Assembly (NCBI GenBank): GCA_963682005.1 | Contig: OY820914.1 | Span: 620,001 to 684,000 of the forward strand | Direction of reading: 5' to 3' | DNA from: CAIYUC01 sp963682005 | GTDB taxonomy: Bacteria; Bacteroidota; Bacteroidia; Bacteroidales; FEN-979 | DNA length: 64,000 bases | In this document: positions 16,843 through 24,825 of the stretch, in pieces | How positions within the stretch are numbered: the stretch's first letter is position 1 | Layout: every line of letters begins with the position of its first letter | Notes under the pieces: generated by a model | Databases searched by the model: none | Told to the model about the DNA's origin: nothing | The model's input: the letters and a program-made list of their open reading frames with translations, nothing else | Made by a program: the position numbers and the translations under genes

Positions 16843-17253
16843 ATGGCAACTATTCCCGAAACCATCAATGGTGTAACAATTGAATTTGCAGAAGGAGTCA
16901 ACAAAGATGTTGACCACAGCATGCTGAAAGGGTTGGTTCACTGCATTAAAAAAAATGTATCTGCCGAGCACACCCTGACTTCAATTTATATTGCCTCGGC
17001 AAGCGATTCTCACCAATTTCCCAGTCGGCATTCCATGAAAAAAGCTGTCGATATTTCCAGGATCAACGGAACAAAAATCGTGTTGGGATATCCCGGGAAC
17101 AAGCTGGTTAAATCGATTGTTGCCGCTATTCAGACGACATTTGAGAGTTATCGCGGACGAAGGGAAAATTTCGGTCCTTTTCTGAAGAAAAAAAGCGGTA
17201 CCGACTTTATCATCGATGGTCATAAAGACCATATTCATCTTTCTGTTAACTGA
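16843..17253 (+). CDS. Predicted T6SS effector: small M15-type peptidoglycan peptidase
   Basis: The 136-residue protein lacks a signal peptide. It has the M15 zinc peptidase pattern: SRHSMKKAVDIS with His63 and Asp70 (HxxxxxxD), and near the C-terminus DGHKDHIHL with His130 and His132 (HxH). This pattern is seen in D-Ala-D-Ala and L-Ala-D-Glu endo- and carboxypeptidases (VanY/VanX and phage endolysin type). The protein consists of one catalytic domain only, small enough to travel inside an Hcp ring or bound to an adaptor. Lack of export signal and the flanking adaptor and lipoprotein genes argue for a T6SS cell-wall effector rather than a housekeeping enzyme. Confidence 0.72.
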   Translation: MATIPETINGVTIEFAEGVNKDVDHSMLKGLVHCIKKNVSAEHTLTSIYIASASDSHQFPSRHSMKKAVDISRINGTKIVLGYPGNKLVKSIVAAIQTTFESYRGRRENFGPFLKKKSGTDFIIDGHKDHIHLSVN

Positions 17254-17297
17254 TCACTATCCTGAATCAAAAGTTAAAACCAAAAGGAAAGGTTCTT

Positions 17298-17624
17298 ATG
17301 ATCTCAACATGGAAAAGGAAAAATGCCCTGATAACGAATAAAATCATGGGTTCGATCAATGACACGCCCGAGCTGATAAAGAAAATTGTTTCAATGGTCC
17401 CGGTCGTCGGGATCGCATTCCAGACTGCAGAAATGCATAAGATATCCATCCAGCTCCTGGCCGAACAGGCCTATAAGGAAGGAACGCTGAACCCTGCCTC
17501 AAAACTGGCCTGGGAAAAATATCTTAAAGCATGCGAAACGGAGCATGCAATGTATGACAACTTTTGCCAGTCCTTTATTGAACATGTTAAAACTGTTAAG
17601 AAGTCACCAGTAAAAGGATTTTAG
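17298..17624 (+). CDS. Small protein of unknown function after the M15-like effector
   Basis: I do not recognise this 108-residue protein. It is mostly helical, with one moderately hydrophobic stretch (about 30-44, IVSMVPVVGIAFQTAE) and a Lys-rich C-terminus. A purine-rich AAAGGAAAGG lies just before the ATG at 17298. It is the last plus-strand gene of the T6SS block and converges with the gene at 17706. It could be a second immunity or accessory protein for the M15-like effector or an unrelated small protein. Codon use looks ordinary and the frame is supported only by position. Confidence 0.45.
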   Translation: MISTWKRKNALITNKIMGSINDTPELIKKIVSMVPVVGIAFQTAEMHKISIQLLAEQAYKEGTLNPASKLAWEKYLKACETEHAMYDNFCQSFIEHVKTVKKSPVKGF

Positions 17625-17705
17625 GGAAATTTCACTTCCGGGGCGGATTTCCGGATGTTGATCGGGACCGGGAACAGTAGTACAGTGACATATGGATGGG
17701 CATAA

Positions 17706-18563
17706 TTACCCACCGCTGTCATTGGCCATGTAAAGAAAAAGGTTCCGGCTTTTATCTCCTTTTATGGCAGAAATGATGCTTATCTCGGCACTGATCGTAT
17801 TGACCAACTGGTAAAAAACTCCGTTACTGATCCTGACTTGTGAATAAACCGCAGGCAACTTTCCTGCCTTTGCAAGTTTACTTAACCGGCCTTTCGATTG
17901 TTGATTCATCATCACCCTTGCCAGCTCCTTTGACAGCTTCACCCGTTCAGGCCTGGTCATTTTAGTCAGGACCTGAAGGATCGGCCGTTTGCTTGTTTTC
18001 GACAACCGGTATACAAGCTTGCCCGTTTCACCGATCGAAGCAACCCCATCCAGGAGCCCGATTACATCCAGTATATTATTTGTAACCTGGTACCACTTTA
18101 ATGAATCAAGTACTTCGTTGTTCCTGGGCTGGTATATTTCATTGTACACCCTTCCTGCAGCCATTCCGCATTGGGCAGCCCCTCCGACAAGGGCAGCATA
18201 CGACAGAACAGTAACAACGGTGGATGTCCCGGCTGTAACAGGAGCTGCAGCGGCTGAACCGATCGTTGCTACTCCGGCAAGAACTGTTGTGCCACATGAA
18301 ATCCCTGCATTGATCAGTTCATTCCTGAGTTTCCCCGGTTGCTCCGGAGAGGAAGGTGCAGGGGGTTGAACTGCTTGCCCGGTAGTCACGGCATCCTGCA
18401 CCACAACCCAGGTCTGTAATCCTTTTGGCATCACCGGTTGACGCAATACCTCTGTCAGGGCAGGTCCGATATACAAGACACCAGCCGGCCGAAGTTCAGC
18501 ATGCTGACCGACGCTGGCCAGTATTTTTGATTTCTGAAAGCCGGACAGATCATCCTGACCCAT
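17706..18563 (-). CDS. Unassigned T6SS-linked protein with hydrophobic central hairpin; possible effector
   Basis: The 285-residue protein lies at the downstream end of the tssE-tssF operon, 37 bp after tssF. It has an N-terminal domain (MGQDDLSGFQKSKILASVGQ, then RPAGVLYIGPALTEVLRQPVMPKG), a proline-rich linker, a hydrophobic Ala/Gly/Val-rich region (about 90-135) that could form a membrane hairpin, a region with NILDVIGLLDGVASIGETGKL, and a basic C-terminal part. The architecture resembles pore-forming or pre-toxin regions of polymorphic toxins, and the opening segment reminds me of unnamed proteobacterial T6SS-linked proteins, a recollection I cannot check. No catalytic motif was found. 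No immunity gene is obvious. Confidence 0.45.
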   Translation of the reverse strand: MGQDDLSGFQKSKILASVGQHAELRPAGVLYIGPALTEVLRQPVMPKGLQTWVVVQDAVTTGQAVQPPAPSSPEQPGKLRNELINAGISCGTTVLAGVATIGSAAAAPVTAGTSTVVTVLSYAALVGGAAQCGMAAGRVYNEIYQPRNNEVLDSLKWYQVTNNILDVIGLLDGVASIGETGKLVYRLSKTSKRPILQVLTKMTRPERVKLSKELARVMMNQQSKGRLSKLAKAGKLPAVYSQVRISNGVFYQLVNTISAEISIISAIKGDKSRNLFLYMANDSGG

Positions 18564-18600
18564 TGGTTATGGAGTTATAATTTTTATTCTGAATATCTGA

Positions 18601-20475
18601 TTATACTGTAATTTCAACTCTGAACGGAATAACATTGGCTGAACATTGTTCAAGCTTCTCAAGCAATTCTTCCTTCAGGAAAAGCAATTCATTTGAACTG
18701 AATGAGACCCTTTCGAGGAACCGGATCTCAACATCCGTTACTTTCAATATGCCCTGTCCTTTCTTGGGGCTCTGGATATAGCTTTTCTTAACATCAACGT
18801 TGATCTTATGAGGACTGAAATGCTCATGGCAGAATGCCTTTACATCGGCAACCGTCAGGATCCTTCCCCTCGTAAGCAGCAGTTTTCTCAAACTATCCCG
18901 GTGCTCCTCTTCAGTGGGTGGCTTTTTTCCTCCTGTAATTGTGGTAATAAGTCTGAGGCTGTCGGGCTTTACATCAGGAAGATGATCGATCTTGCATTGC
19001 TTTGCCGATTCCTGTCCCATAACCGGCCTGATTTCATTCGCCAGTTCTCCGGAGGTTGTCCAGAAGCGGATAAATACTTTTGAGTGTTCCCTGTATGGAC
19101 GAAGAATGATATTCCCGGAAAAGCGGGAGTTCTTGTTCTTTTCAATAACGATGCTCTTCTCAAATTCCCCTAAAGCTCTGTTAAGCCGGTAAAGCTTTTC
19201 AAGATCTTCTTTGGTTCCGTCCTTGGTCAGCAGGATGGTTTCTTCCTTAAGGAGGTTCGACAACAAACTGAGCATTGCTTTCAGTTTTCCGGGCTCCAGC
19301 CTGCTGAGATGATCAAGCCGGAACAATGCTTCGCCTTCCTTGCCAACAGTTTCATGAACATTGGCGTCGACGATCCTGTAGTCCTTCTCTTCCGGCAGGT
19401 TTCTTACTTTCCCGCGGACTGATTCAATGGCCAGGAAAAAATCATCTGATGAGATTGGAAAAATATTGATCGGCATGTTCTCCACATCGAAAAGCTCCTG
19501 CTCAACACGGAGGTTAACAACAGGAAAGCAATTTATGCTGCAGATCAGTTGATTTATCCAGCTTTCCTCGAGAAGGTTGCTGAATGAGATCCTGAACCAG
19601 GTGATATCTCCCTTGATCTTTAAAATATCGTTCCGCGAGAATACTTTTCTTATTTCTTCAGGAAATTCCTCCGGCAATTCAGAACTGGACGGAATGTCCT
19701 GAAGGGTGATAAAATGCCTCCGGTACCAGTTCTTGACATTCTGGAAAAGCTGGTACACGATATAATCCGGGTGATCGAGCATTTTATCCTGAGTCTCCGT
19801 TTCGTCTGTAATAAACCCGGAGCGTGTTTTTATCGGGTTGACCCCATCCGTACATTTAGAAAACTTCAGGGCATTCAGAAGCGAATACTGGTCATTACCG
19901 GGTTGGGGCAAGGCGAAGAACAAAGAAAGCTCTTTCATCGGCATAAGGTCTTTCAAATCACGGATGCCTATCCACAGAACATTTGCCTGGATTGCCTGGC
20001 TTGATTCTCCGCTGAACAGCAACGTTTTCTTCCTGTCCTCCATCTGGTAAAACCGGTTATGAAAAACGAGGTACTCGATTTCCGCCTTATGTACATTGAA
20101 GTTCCCGGCCGGTGTAAACATGAACTCTCTACGTTGTGAATCAAGCCGGGAGATGATCAGCTGTTTTCCGGCACTGACCGCGGCGGAAGATAATCCGTCA
20201 AAAGGGCGGCCATAAACGATTCCATGAGCCGGAGATGGTATATAATATTCCTCAGGCAGGAACTGCTCGATCATCCGCTTGATGAGCCGGTTGCTCACAT
20301 GAAAGATCTCTTCATGCACATTCCCGATTTCTTCGGCACATGCACCATAAAGGAGCTTTACCACCGGATCACTCATGAAATTCTCTCGTTCATCGTGATT
20401 CCAGTCTTCCCGGATCATGATCTCTTCAGCCTTCTTGAACATGTGTTCCAGGATATCACTGGTGATGGGTTTCAT
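18601..20475 (-). CDS. tssF: T6SS baseplate subunit TssF
   Basis: The 624-residue protein matches TssF (formerly DUF879) in length and context. Recognisable elements are an N-terminal EHMFKKAEEIM and a middle PSPAHGIVYG region, FFALPQPG later on, and C-terminal GRILTVADVKAFCHEHF and KGQGILKVTDVEIRF strands that are typical of the family's last domain. TssF with TssG and TssK forms the wedge of the baseplate around the VgrG hub. It follows tssE by 18 bp on the minus strand. Homology is weak at sequence level, as is normal for T6SSiii TssF; the call rests on these blocks together with the genes around it. Confidence 0.82.
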   Translation of the reverse strand: MKPITSDILEHMFKKAEEIMIREDWNHDERENFMSDPVVKLLYGACAEEIGNVHEEIFHVSNRLIKRMIEQFLPEEYYIPSPAHGIVYGRPFDGLSSAAVSAGKQLIISRLDSQRREFMFTPAGNFNVHKAEIEYLVFHNRFYQMEDRKKTLLFSGESSQAIQANVLWIGIRDLKDLMPMKELSLFFALPQPGNDQYSLLNALKFSKCTDGVNPIKTRSGFITDETETQDKMLDHPDYIVYQLFQNVKNWYRRHFITLQDIPSSSELPEEFPEEIRKVFSRNDILKIKGDITWFRISFSNLLEESWINQLICSINCFPVVNLRVEQELFDVENMPINIFPISSDDFFLAIESVRGKVRNLPEEKDYRIVDANVHETVGKEGEALFRLDHLSRLEPGKLKAMLSLLSNLLKEETILLTKDGTKEDLEKLYRLNRALGEFEKSIVIEKNKNSRFSGNIILRPYREHSKVFIRFWTTSGELANEIRPVMGQESAKQCKIDHLPDVKPDSLRLITTITGGKKPPTEEEHRDSLRKLLLTRGRILTVADVKAFCHEHFSPHKINVDVKKSYIQSPKKGQGILKVTDVEIRFLERVSFSSNELLFLKEELLEKLEQCSANVIPFRVEITV

Positions 20476-20493
20476 GTGTAATAAATTAGATTT

Positions 20494-20946
20494 TCAGTAT
20501 TCAAAAGAAATATTAACGTTTGTATGCCGCTCGTCCGTTTGTTTGATGGTATATTCAAGCATCAGCGTTATTTTATAATCCTTCAGGTATTTACCGCTTG
20601 TTTTTCCGGTGGCCGGGTTACGTTCTGCGGGCTCATCCTCTTTATTTATCGCCTTGATCTCAGGCTCCCTCACCTGCACTGCCGTGATTCTGTCTTCATA
20701 TTTTTCAAGCATGTCCTTCACCTGTTCGATAAACCTTGGCTGCCACTGATGAATATTGAGGATCGGCTCAAATTCATAGGACCATATCTCATATCCGAAA
20801 TCCTCATTAAAAAAACATTCGCCTTGCTTTGTAGCGATAAGCAGGCCGATCAATTGCTTGATCGATTCCTCCACCGACACCCTTTCAAAGGCACCTGAAC
20901 GGCTGCGCTTATTAAACGTCAACGGGATATTGAGATACGGTTTCAT
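20494..20946 (-). CDS. tssE: T6SS baseplate subunit TssE (gp25-like)
   Basis: The 150-residue protein fits the GPW/gp25 family: SVEESIKQLIGLLIATKQGECFFNEDFGYEIWSYEF near the N-terminus and a later VKDMLEKYEDRITAVQVREPE strand region are standard in TssE. TssE links the baseplate to the first sheath ring. It is the first gene of the minus-strand unit that continues with tssF and the unassigned 17706 gene. Upstream is a 275-bp divergent region with a good plus-strand promoter for the opposite gene; for this gene only a near match (TACCTTTC, one off TAnnTTTG) was found. Confidence 0.85.
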   Translation of the reverse strand: MKPYLNIPLTFNKRSRSGAFERVSVEESIKQLIGLLIATKQGECFFNEDFGYEIWSYEFEPILNIHQWQPRFIEQVKDMLEKYEDRITAVQVREPEIKAINKEDEPAERNPATGKTSGKYLKDYKITLMLEYTIKQTDERHTNVNISFEY

Positions 20947-21128
20947 CAGTTATTGATTCAATGGTAAAAATACTAATTTTCTTTTGATGAAAGGTAGTGA
21001 TGTTCATTATCGTGGCCGGAACTCCTGTTAAATGTGCGAAATTCGGGCATTTACAGCATCAACACTGAAGTTGGTGCGTATACAACTTCTGATCATAATC
21101 AATATTCACAATAATATCATATCTTTGT

Positions 21129-21160
21129 TTTGGCATCAATTATAAAAATTTCTACCTTTG
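21129..21160 (+). promoter_or_regulatory. Bacteroidota-type promoter before the zinc-ribbon/TonB_C gene
   Basis: TTTG at 21129-21132 and TACCTTTG at 21153-21160, spaced 20 bp, match the -33 and -7 consensus (TTTG and TAnnTTTG) of the Bacteroidota primary sigma factor. Transcription would start near 21167, 55 bp before the ATG at 21222. A second -7 match, TATCTTTG, is at 21120-21127. Confidence 0.6.
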
Positions 21161-21221
21161 ACTTTTAGGAAAATAAATGTGAACCAGTGAAAAAATCTGA
21201 TTCCTGAATTATAGATACTTT

Positions 21222-22310
21222 ATGCAAAAATTTTACTGTAACAGTTGTGAGAATACCTTCTTTCAGGATGCTTCCGACGGATTGACCTGCCCTTCCTGCG
21301 GCAGCAACAGTGTCGCCCTTCTTTCGGAGGAAACCTCAGGTCATTTCTGGAAATCCATGACGTTCATTATTTCGATGGCCGTTATGGCCGTGATGCTCCT
21401 GACCCTGGTCCTGCTCCCATCCGGAAATAAGGTAATAAAACCTACATTCAACATCTCGGTAAAAACCTCCCCGAAAGATCGTCTTGTTGTTACGATTATT
21501 ACGGTTGGAAATGAAACCGCTGATCCTAAAAAATTCGAGTACTCTGTTGATAACGGATATACCTGGCACACCCAATACGCTTATTACTCTGAAATTAAAC
21601 GGGATCTTTATATCCTGGTGCGAGAGAAAGCGAATCCGGAAGAGGTTATGGCCTATCCTGAAAACCCTGTCAGCTATGCGCCGGTTCCAAGGCTGATCGC
21701 AACGCCAAAAACCAAGGATTGCAATTGCCGTGAACTGATGATCATCTCTGTTGATCCCCCCGGAAAAGGCAGCAACATGATAACCATTCATGCTACCCTT
21801 CCACAATGTGAAAAATTGTATTCCATTACCGGTGCACCTGATTCCTATCAGACAGATAGTTCTTTTCTTCTTGATAAATCCGGGAGCTACACCATCTTTG
21901 TGAAAACCGCCAATTGTAATCCTGTCGCATACGGCCGGAACCCGTTTGTTTATACAAGTAAGGAGTATGATCAGCCACAGCCAACAACGCCCCAGACCAA
22001 CTATGTGCTGGAGGATAACATCGACAACAAGCCGTTAAAGCCGGCATCCAACGAAAGCAGGGACAAACTGCCCGCTACCATTGTGCAATCTATAATCAAG
22101 CCTTCTGAGACCTCCGTACATGGTTTGCTGATTGTCACTTTTATTGTAGAAACCAGTGGCGAAGTATCCCACGTCAACATCATCAAAGGAATAAACGAAG
22201 GGGTTAACAGCAAGGTAAAGGATTACCTTGAAACAATGGGTCTGTGGAATGTCGGACGGGTTAACGGTAAAACTGTTAAAACAAAAGTGACATTGCAGCT
22301 TACCTTCTAG
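21222..22310 (+). CDS. Zinc-ribbon, single-TM protein with TonB-type C-terminal domain
   Basis: The 362-residue protein begins with a zinc ribbon (Cys6-x2-Cys9 and Cys23-x2-Cys26) in the cytoplasm, has one transmembrane helix (about 46-66) and a long periplasmic part. The C-terminal 80 residues (about 280-362) fit the TonB_C fold: the block ATIVQSIIKPSE, then LLIVTFIVETSGEVSHVNIIKG and KVTLQLTF. TonB_C domains contact outer-membrane receptors, but there is no TonB box partner or ExbBD nearby. It converges with the ABC permease gene with 2 bp between stops. Its place inside the T6SS locus and its inner-membrane plus periplasm topology make it a candidate envelope-spanning T6SS part. Confidence 0.55.
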   Translation: MQKFYCNSCENTFFQDASDGLTCPSCGSNSVALLSEETSGHFWKSMTFIISMAVMAVMLLTLVLLPSGNKVIKPTFNISVKTSPKDRLVVTIITVGNETADPKKFEYSVDNGYTWHTQYAYYSEIKRDLYILVREKANPEEVMAYPENPVSYAPVPRLIATPKTKDCNCRELMIISVDPPGKGSNMITIHATLPQCEKLYSITGAPDSYQTDSSFLLDKSGSYTIFVKTANCNPVAYGRNPFVYTSKEYDQPQPTTPQTNYVLEDNIDNKPLKPASNESRDKLPATIVQSIIKPSETSVHGLLIVTFIVETSGEVSHVNIIKGINEGVNSKVKDYLETMGLWNVGRVNGKTVKTKVTLQLTF

Positions 22311-22312
22311 GT

Positions 22313-23956
22313 TTATTTCTCTTTATGTGCCTTCCTGTCTGTTCCTGAATCCTGGCGATCGTAGATCAGATCTCCCGGACTTTGCGTGAAGATCTTTCTT
22401 GTTGTATGCTTGAGGGCAAAGTAACTTGCCACAAGGATGAGGATCAGTGACGTTATCGTCCATTGATTCACCAGGTCGAAATAATTCTCACCCGCCTCCA
22501 TGGGGCTTTTAAACAGGATGAGAACAAGCCTGACCGCCCCCATTGAACCGACAGTCATATTGACCACGTACGAGATGACAATGGCAATGAGGATTACGCT
22601 GAAGATGATAGAAAGGTAAATCTTTTCCAGTGAACGATGATGGATCCCGAATGCCTTGAATGTGCCAATATTCATCTTGATCCGATCAAGGTGATTCCTT
22701 AAAAGATTGGTGAGGAATAAAATGATGCTGAGGACACTAAAGATCATTAGGATGATTGAAATGATCTGTGTCAGGTTGGATATGAAATTATAATTTTCCA
22801 GTGCTTTCACCTGTCCCATATCAATCCGCATTTTATGGGTTGCCTGCAGGTAATCGTTAAAGTCTTTCAGTTTATCCAGGCTGGTAAATTCAACGACCAG
22901 CTTATCCAGCCAGAAATTTGCAACGCTATCCATCGTGACAGTAGTTGTATAATCAGCATACCTGGTAAAGCTGAATCCCCTTATTTTTTTATCATTTGCA
23001 AGAGCATGATAGATTCGATCCCGTAAAGCAACGGATGTGTCAGGTTTAATTCCCACATTGATCTGGTAGCACGGAAAAAATGAGTAGTCATAGGGCTGTA
23101 TGTCGACAATGGGTGCAAGGTGGTTGTATTTTGGATCTTCTTTGAGAAGTTGCTTGATCTTGTCTTTTAATTCATGTGCTCTTTTATCCTTTTCAATCGT
23201 CAGAAATGCAATCCCCGGGGGCAGTGTCGGATCAAATGGGTTGTAGGTGGTCAGGGCCATTTGGCGTTGCTGGAAGAAATAGGTCGTTGCAAAAAAGTCA
23301 TTTTTCCCCGGCAGCTCTCTGACAACGGCAATAATTGGCAAAGGAACTTCCCTGAATTTATCCTCGGTGGTGGATTTATCCGGAAATGCCATGATGAGGT
23401 ATGGTGACTTATGCTCATAACCGAGTTTTTTAAGCAGCTTGGATGTCACGATCAATCCCAGCTCCCTTTCCTGTAAAAATTCTCTTCCGTAGATGAGGTT
23501 ACTGTCTTTCAGGATAACCTTTAGCATGGGGTTACCCAAGTCTATCGTTCTTCCCTTCATATCTTCGGATGCGGCATCATTCTTTCTGACATCCCAGAAC
23601 CGGAGCGAGAATGACCGGTACCCTGTTACACTGCGGTATTTATATTTCTTTTTCGCCAGCGTATCTTCCTTAAGCTGCCTCATGATCTCAGGCAGTTCAT
23701 CGGCCTGAACATAAGGAATATCAATGGATACCCATTTGATAAAAGGATCATTCATCTTTTCATTCAGGTAACGAAGGCTCCCTTTTGCAAAGCCAAGAGC
23801 AAAAAAAGTGATCAAGAAAATGATCAGCAGGAAAATAAAATTGCTGAAATTTTTTCCCATAAGCACTCGTCCTTCTTTTTTAAAAAAGAGGTAGGCAAAA
23901 TCCACAGAAATATTGGTGAACAAATATTTTGAAAAAAAAGCAAATATTTTTTTCAT
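22313..23956 (-). CDS. ABC transporter permease, FtsX/LolCE-MacB type
   Basis: The 547-residue protein has one N-terminal transmembrane helix (about 37-58), a large periplasmic domain (about 60-390) and three C-terminal helices (near 390-415, 440-470 and 500-520), the FtsX/MacB topology. The last block, with IKMNIGTFKAFGIHHRSLEKIYL, resembles the conserved coupling helix of the family. It is the last gene of the minus-strand operon and follows the ATPase by 32 bp. Such pairs (LolCDE, MacB, FtsEX) perform mechanotransmission across the membrane rather than classical import. Not part of the known T6SSiii core; its role is inferred only from being in the TssR transcription unit. Confidence 0.8.
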   Translation of the reverse strand: MKKIFAFFSKYLFTNISVDFAYLFFKKEGRVLMGKNFSNFIFLLIIFLITFFALGFAKGSLRYLNEKMNDPFIKWVSIDIPYVQADELPEIMRQLKEDTLAKKKYKYRSVTGYRSFSLRFWDVRKNDAASEDMKGRTIDLGNPMLKVILKDSNLIYGREFLQERELGLIVTSKLLKKLGYEHKSPYLIMAFPDKSTTEDKFREVPLPIIAVVRELPGKNDFFATTYFFQQRQMALTTYNPFDPTLPPGIAFLTIEKDKRAHELKDKIKQLLKEDPKYNHLAPIVDIQPYDYSFFPCYQINVGIKPDTSVALRDRIYHALANDKKIRGFSFTRYADYTTTVTMDSVANFWLDKLVVEFTSLDKLKDFNDYLQATHKMRIDMGQVKALENYNFISNLTQIISIILMIFSVLSIILFLTNLLRNHLDRIKMNIGTFKAFGIHHRSLEKIYLSIIFSVILIAIVISYVVNMTVGSMGAVRLVLILFKSPMEAGENYFDLVNQWTITSLILILVASYFALKHTTRKIFTQSPGDLIYDRQDSGTDRKAHKEK

Positions 23957-23988
23957 ATTTTCCAGTTTAGATGGATGGGTCTCCGGTT

Positions 23989-24813
23989 CTAAAATATCGA
24001 TTGAATTTCCCTGAGGATATCAGGAACATCTTCATCCTGCCAGGTCAACCAGGAATTGGTTCCTCCTTTCCTTGTAAACAAACCATCCTGTGATAATTCA
24101 ACAACCTTGTTTTCGGTCGCCTGTTCGCGCAATAAGATCAGCACATCGGCATATTTTAATGAAAGATGAATGTTGTGGCTGACAATGATGGCTGATCTTT
24201 TGTTCTTCAGCAGGTTCTCCTTAAGAATGGAGATAAGCTCATCGGAATTTGATTCATCCAGGTTGCCGGTTGGTTCGTCACCAAAGAGAACCGTAAATTT
24301 GGGAGTGATCGCTCTTACAAATGCAAGACGTTGTTTCTGCCCACCCGATAATTCAACGGCATTTTTCCAATCGGGGATTTCAGCAAGGCCCAGGGTCGAC
24401 ATAACAGAACGAACATTTGCATTTGCATTTTCCATGGTGGCTCCCTGGATCATCTGGGTCAGGCAGGCATTTTCCAAGGCAGTAAAATTCGGCATCAGGT
24501 TCGTATTCTGAAAAATAAAACTGAAATATTCCCGCCGGATCCTGCCTCTCTCCGAGAAAAGCTGTTCTTTCCAGAGATTTGCAAAGGAAATTTCCGAACT
24601 GTCCTCATTTGGCAAAAAAAGAATATCGCCACTTTCGATCGTGTTGTTCATGAGTCCAAGGGTCTCCAGAAAGGTGCTTTTCCCGCTCCCGGATTTTCCC
24701 AGCAATACGACGAGCTTATTCCTTGGGATTTGAAGATCCGCGACTTTAAGCACAACATTCCCCCGTTTATATGCACAGTGGAGTTTCTTTATGATAAACA
24801 AAGGATTATCCAT
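23989..24813 (-). CDS. ABC transporter ATP-binding protein, LolD/MacB class
   Basis: The 274-residue protein has a complete ATPase: Walker A GKSGSGKST (about 38-46), a Q-loop Q-N-T-N-L, signature LSGGQKQRLAF, Walker B VLFGDEP with catalytic Glu, and the H-switch IVSHN. The GDEPTGNLDESN string places it in the LolD/MacB/FtsE class. The C-terminal extension is about 35 residues longer than LolD. It pairs with the FtsX-type permease 32 bp downstream and follows the TssR paralogue by 12 bp, so the three are likely co-expressed. Confidence 0.88.
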   Translation of the reverse strand: MDNPLFIIKKLHCAYKRGNVVLKVADLQIPRNKLVVLLGKSGSGKSTFLETLGLMNNTIESGDILFLPNEDSSEISFANLWKEQLFSERGRIRREYFSFIFQNTNLMPNFTALENACLTQMIQGATMENANANVRSVMSTLGLAEIPDWKNAVELSGGQKQRLAFVRAITPKFTVLFGDEPTGNLDESNSDELISILKENLLKNKRSAIIVSHNIHLSLKYADVLILLREQATENKVVELSQDGLFTRKGGTNSWLTWQDEDVPDILREIQSIF

Positions 24814-24825
24814 ATATCCAACGTA

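Noticed and set aside
1289..20946. Extracellular contractile injection system or R-type pyocin instead of T6SS
   Set aside because: ClpV, TssB/C, Hcp, VgrG, PAAR, TssE/F/G/K, DUF4123 adaptors and TssN/O/R are present, and no eCIS-type baseplate or phage structural genes were seen.
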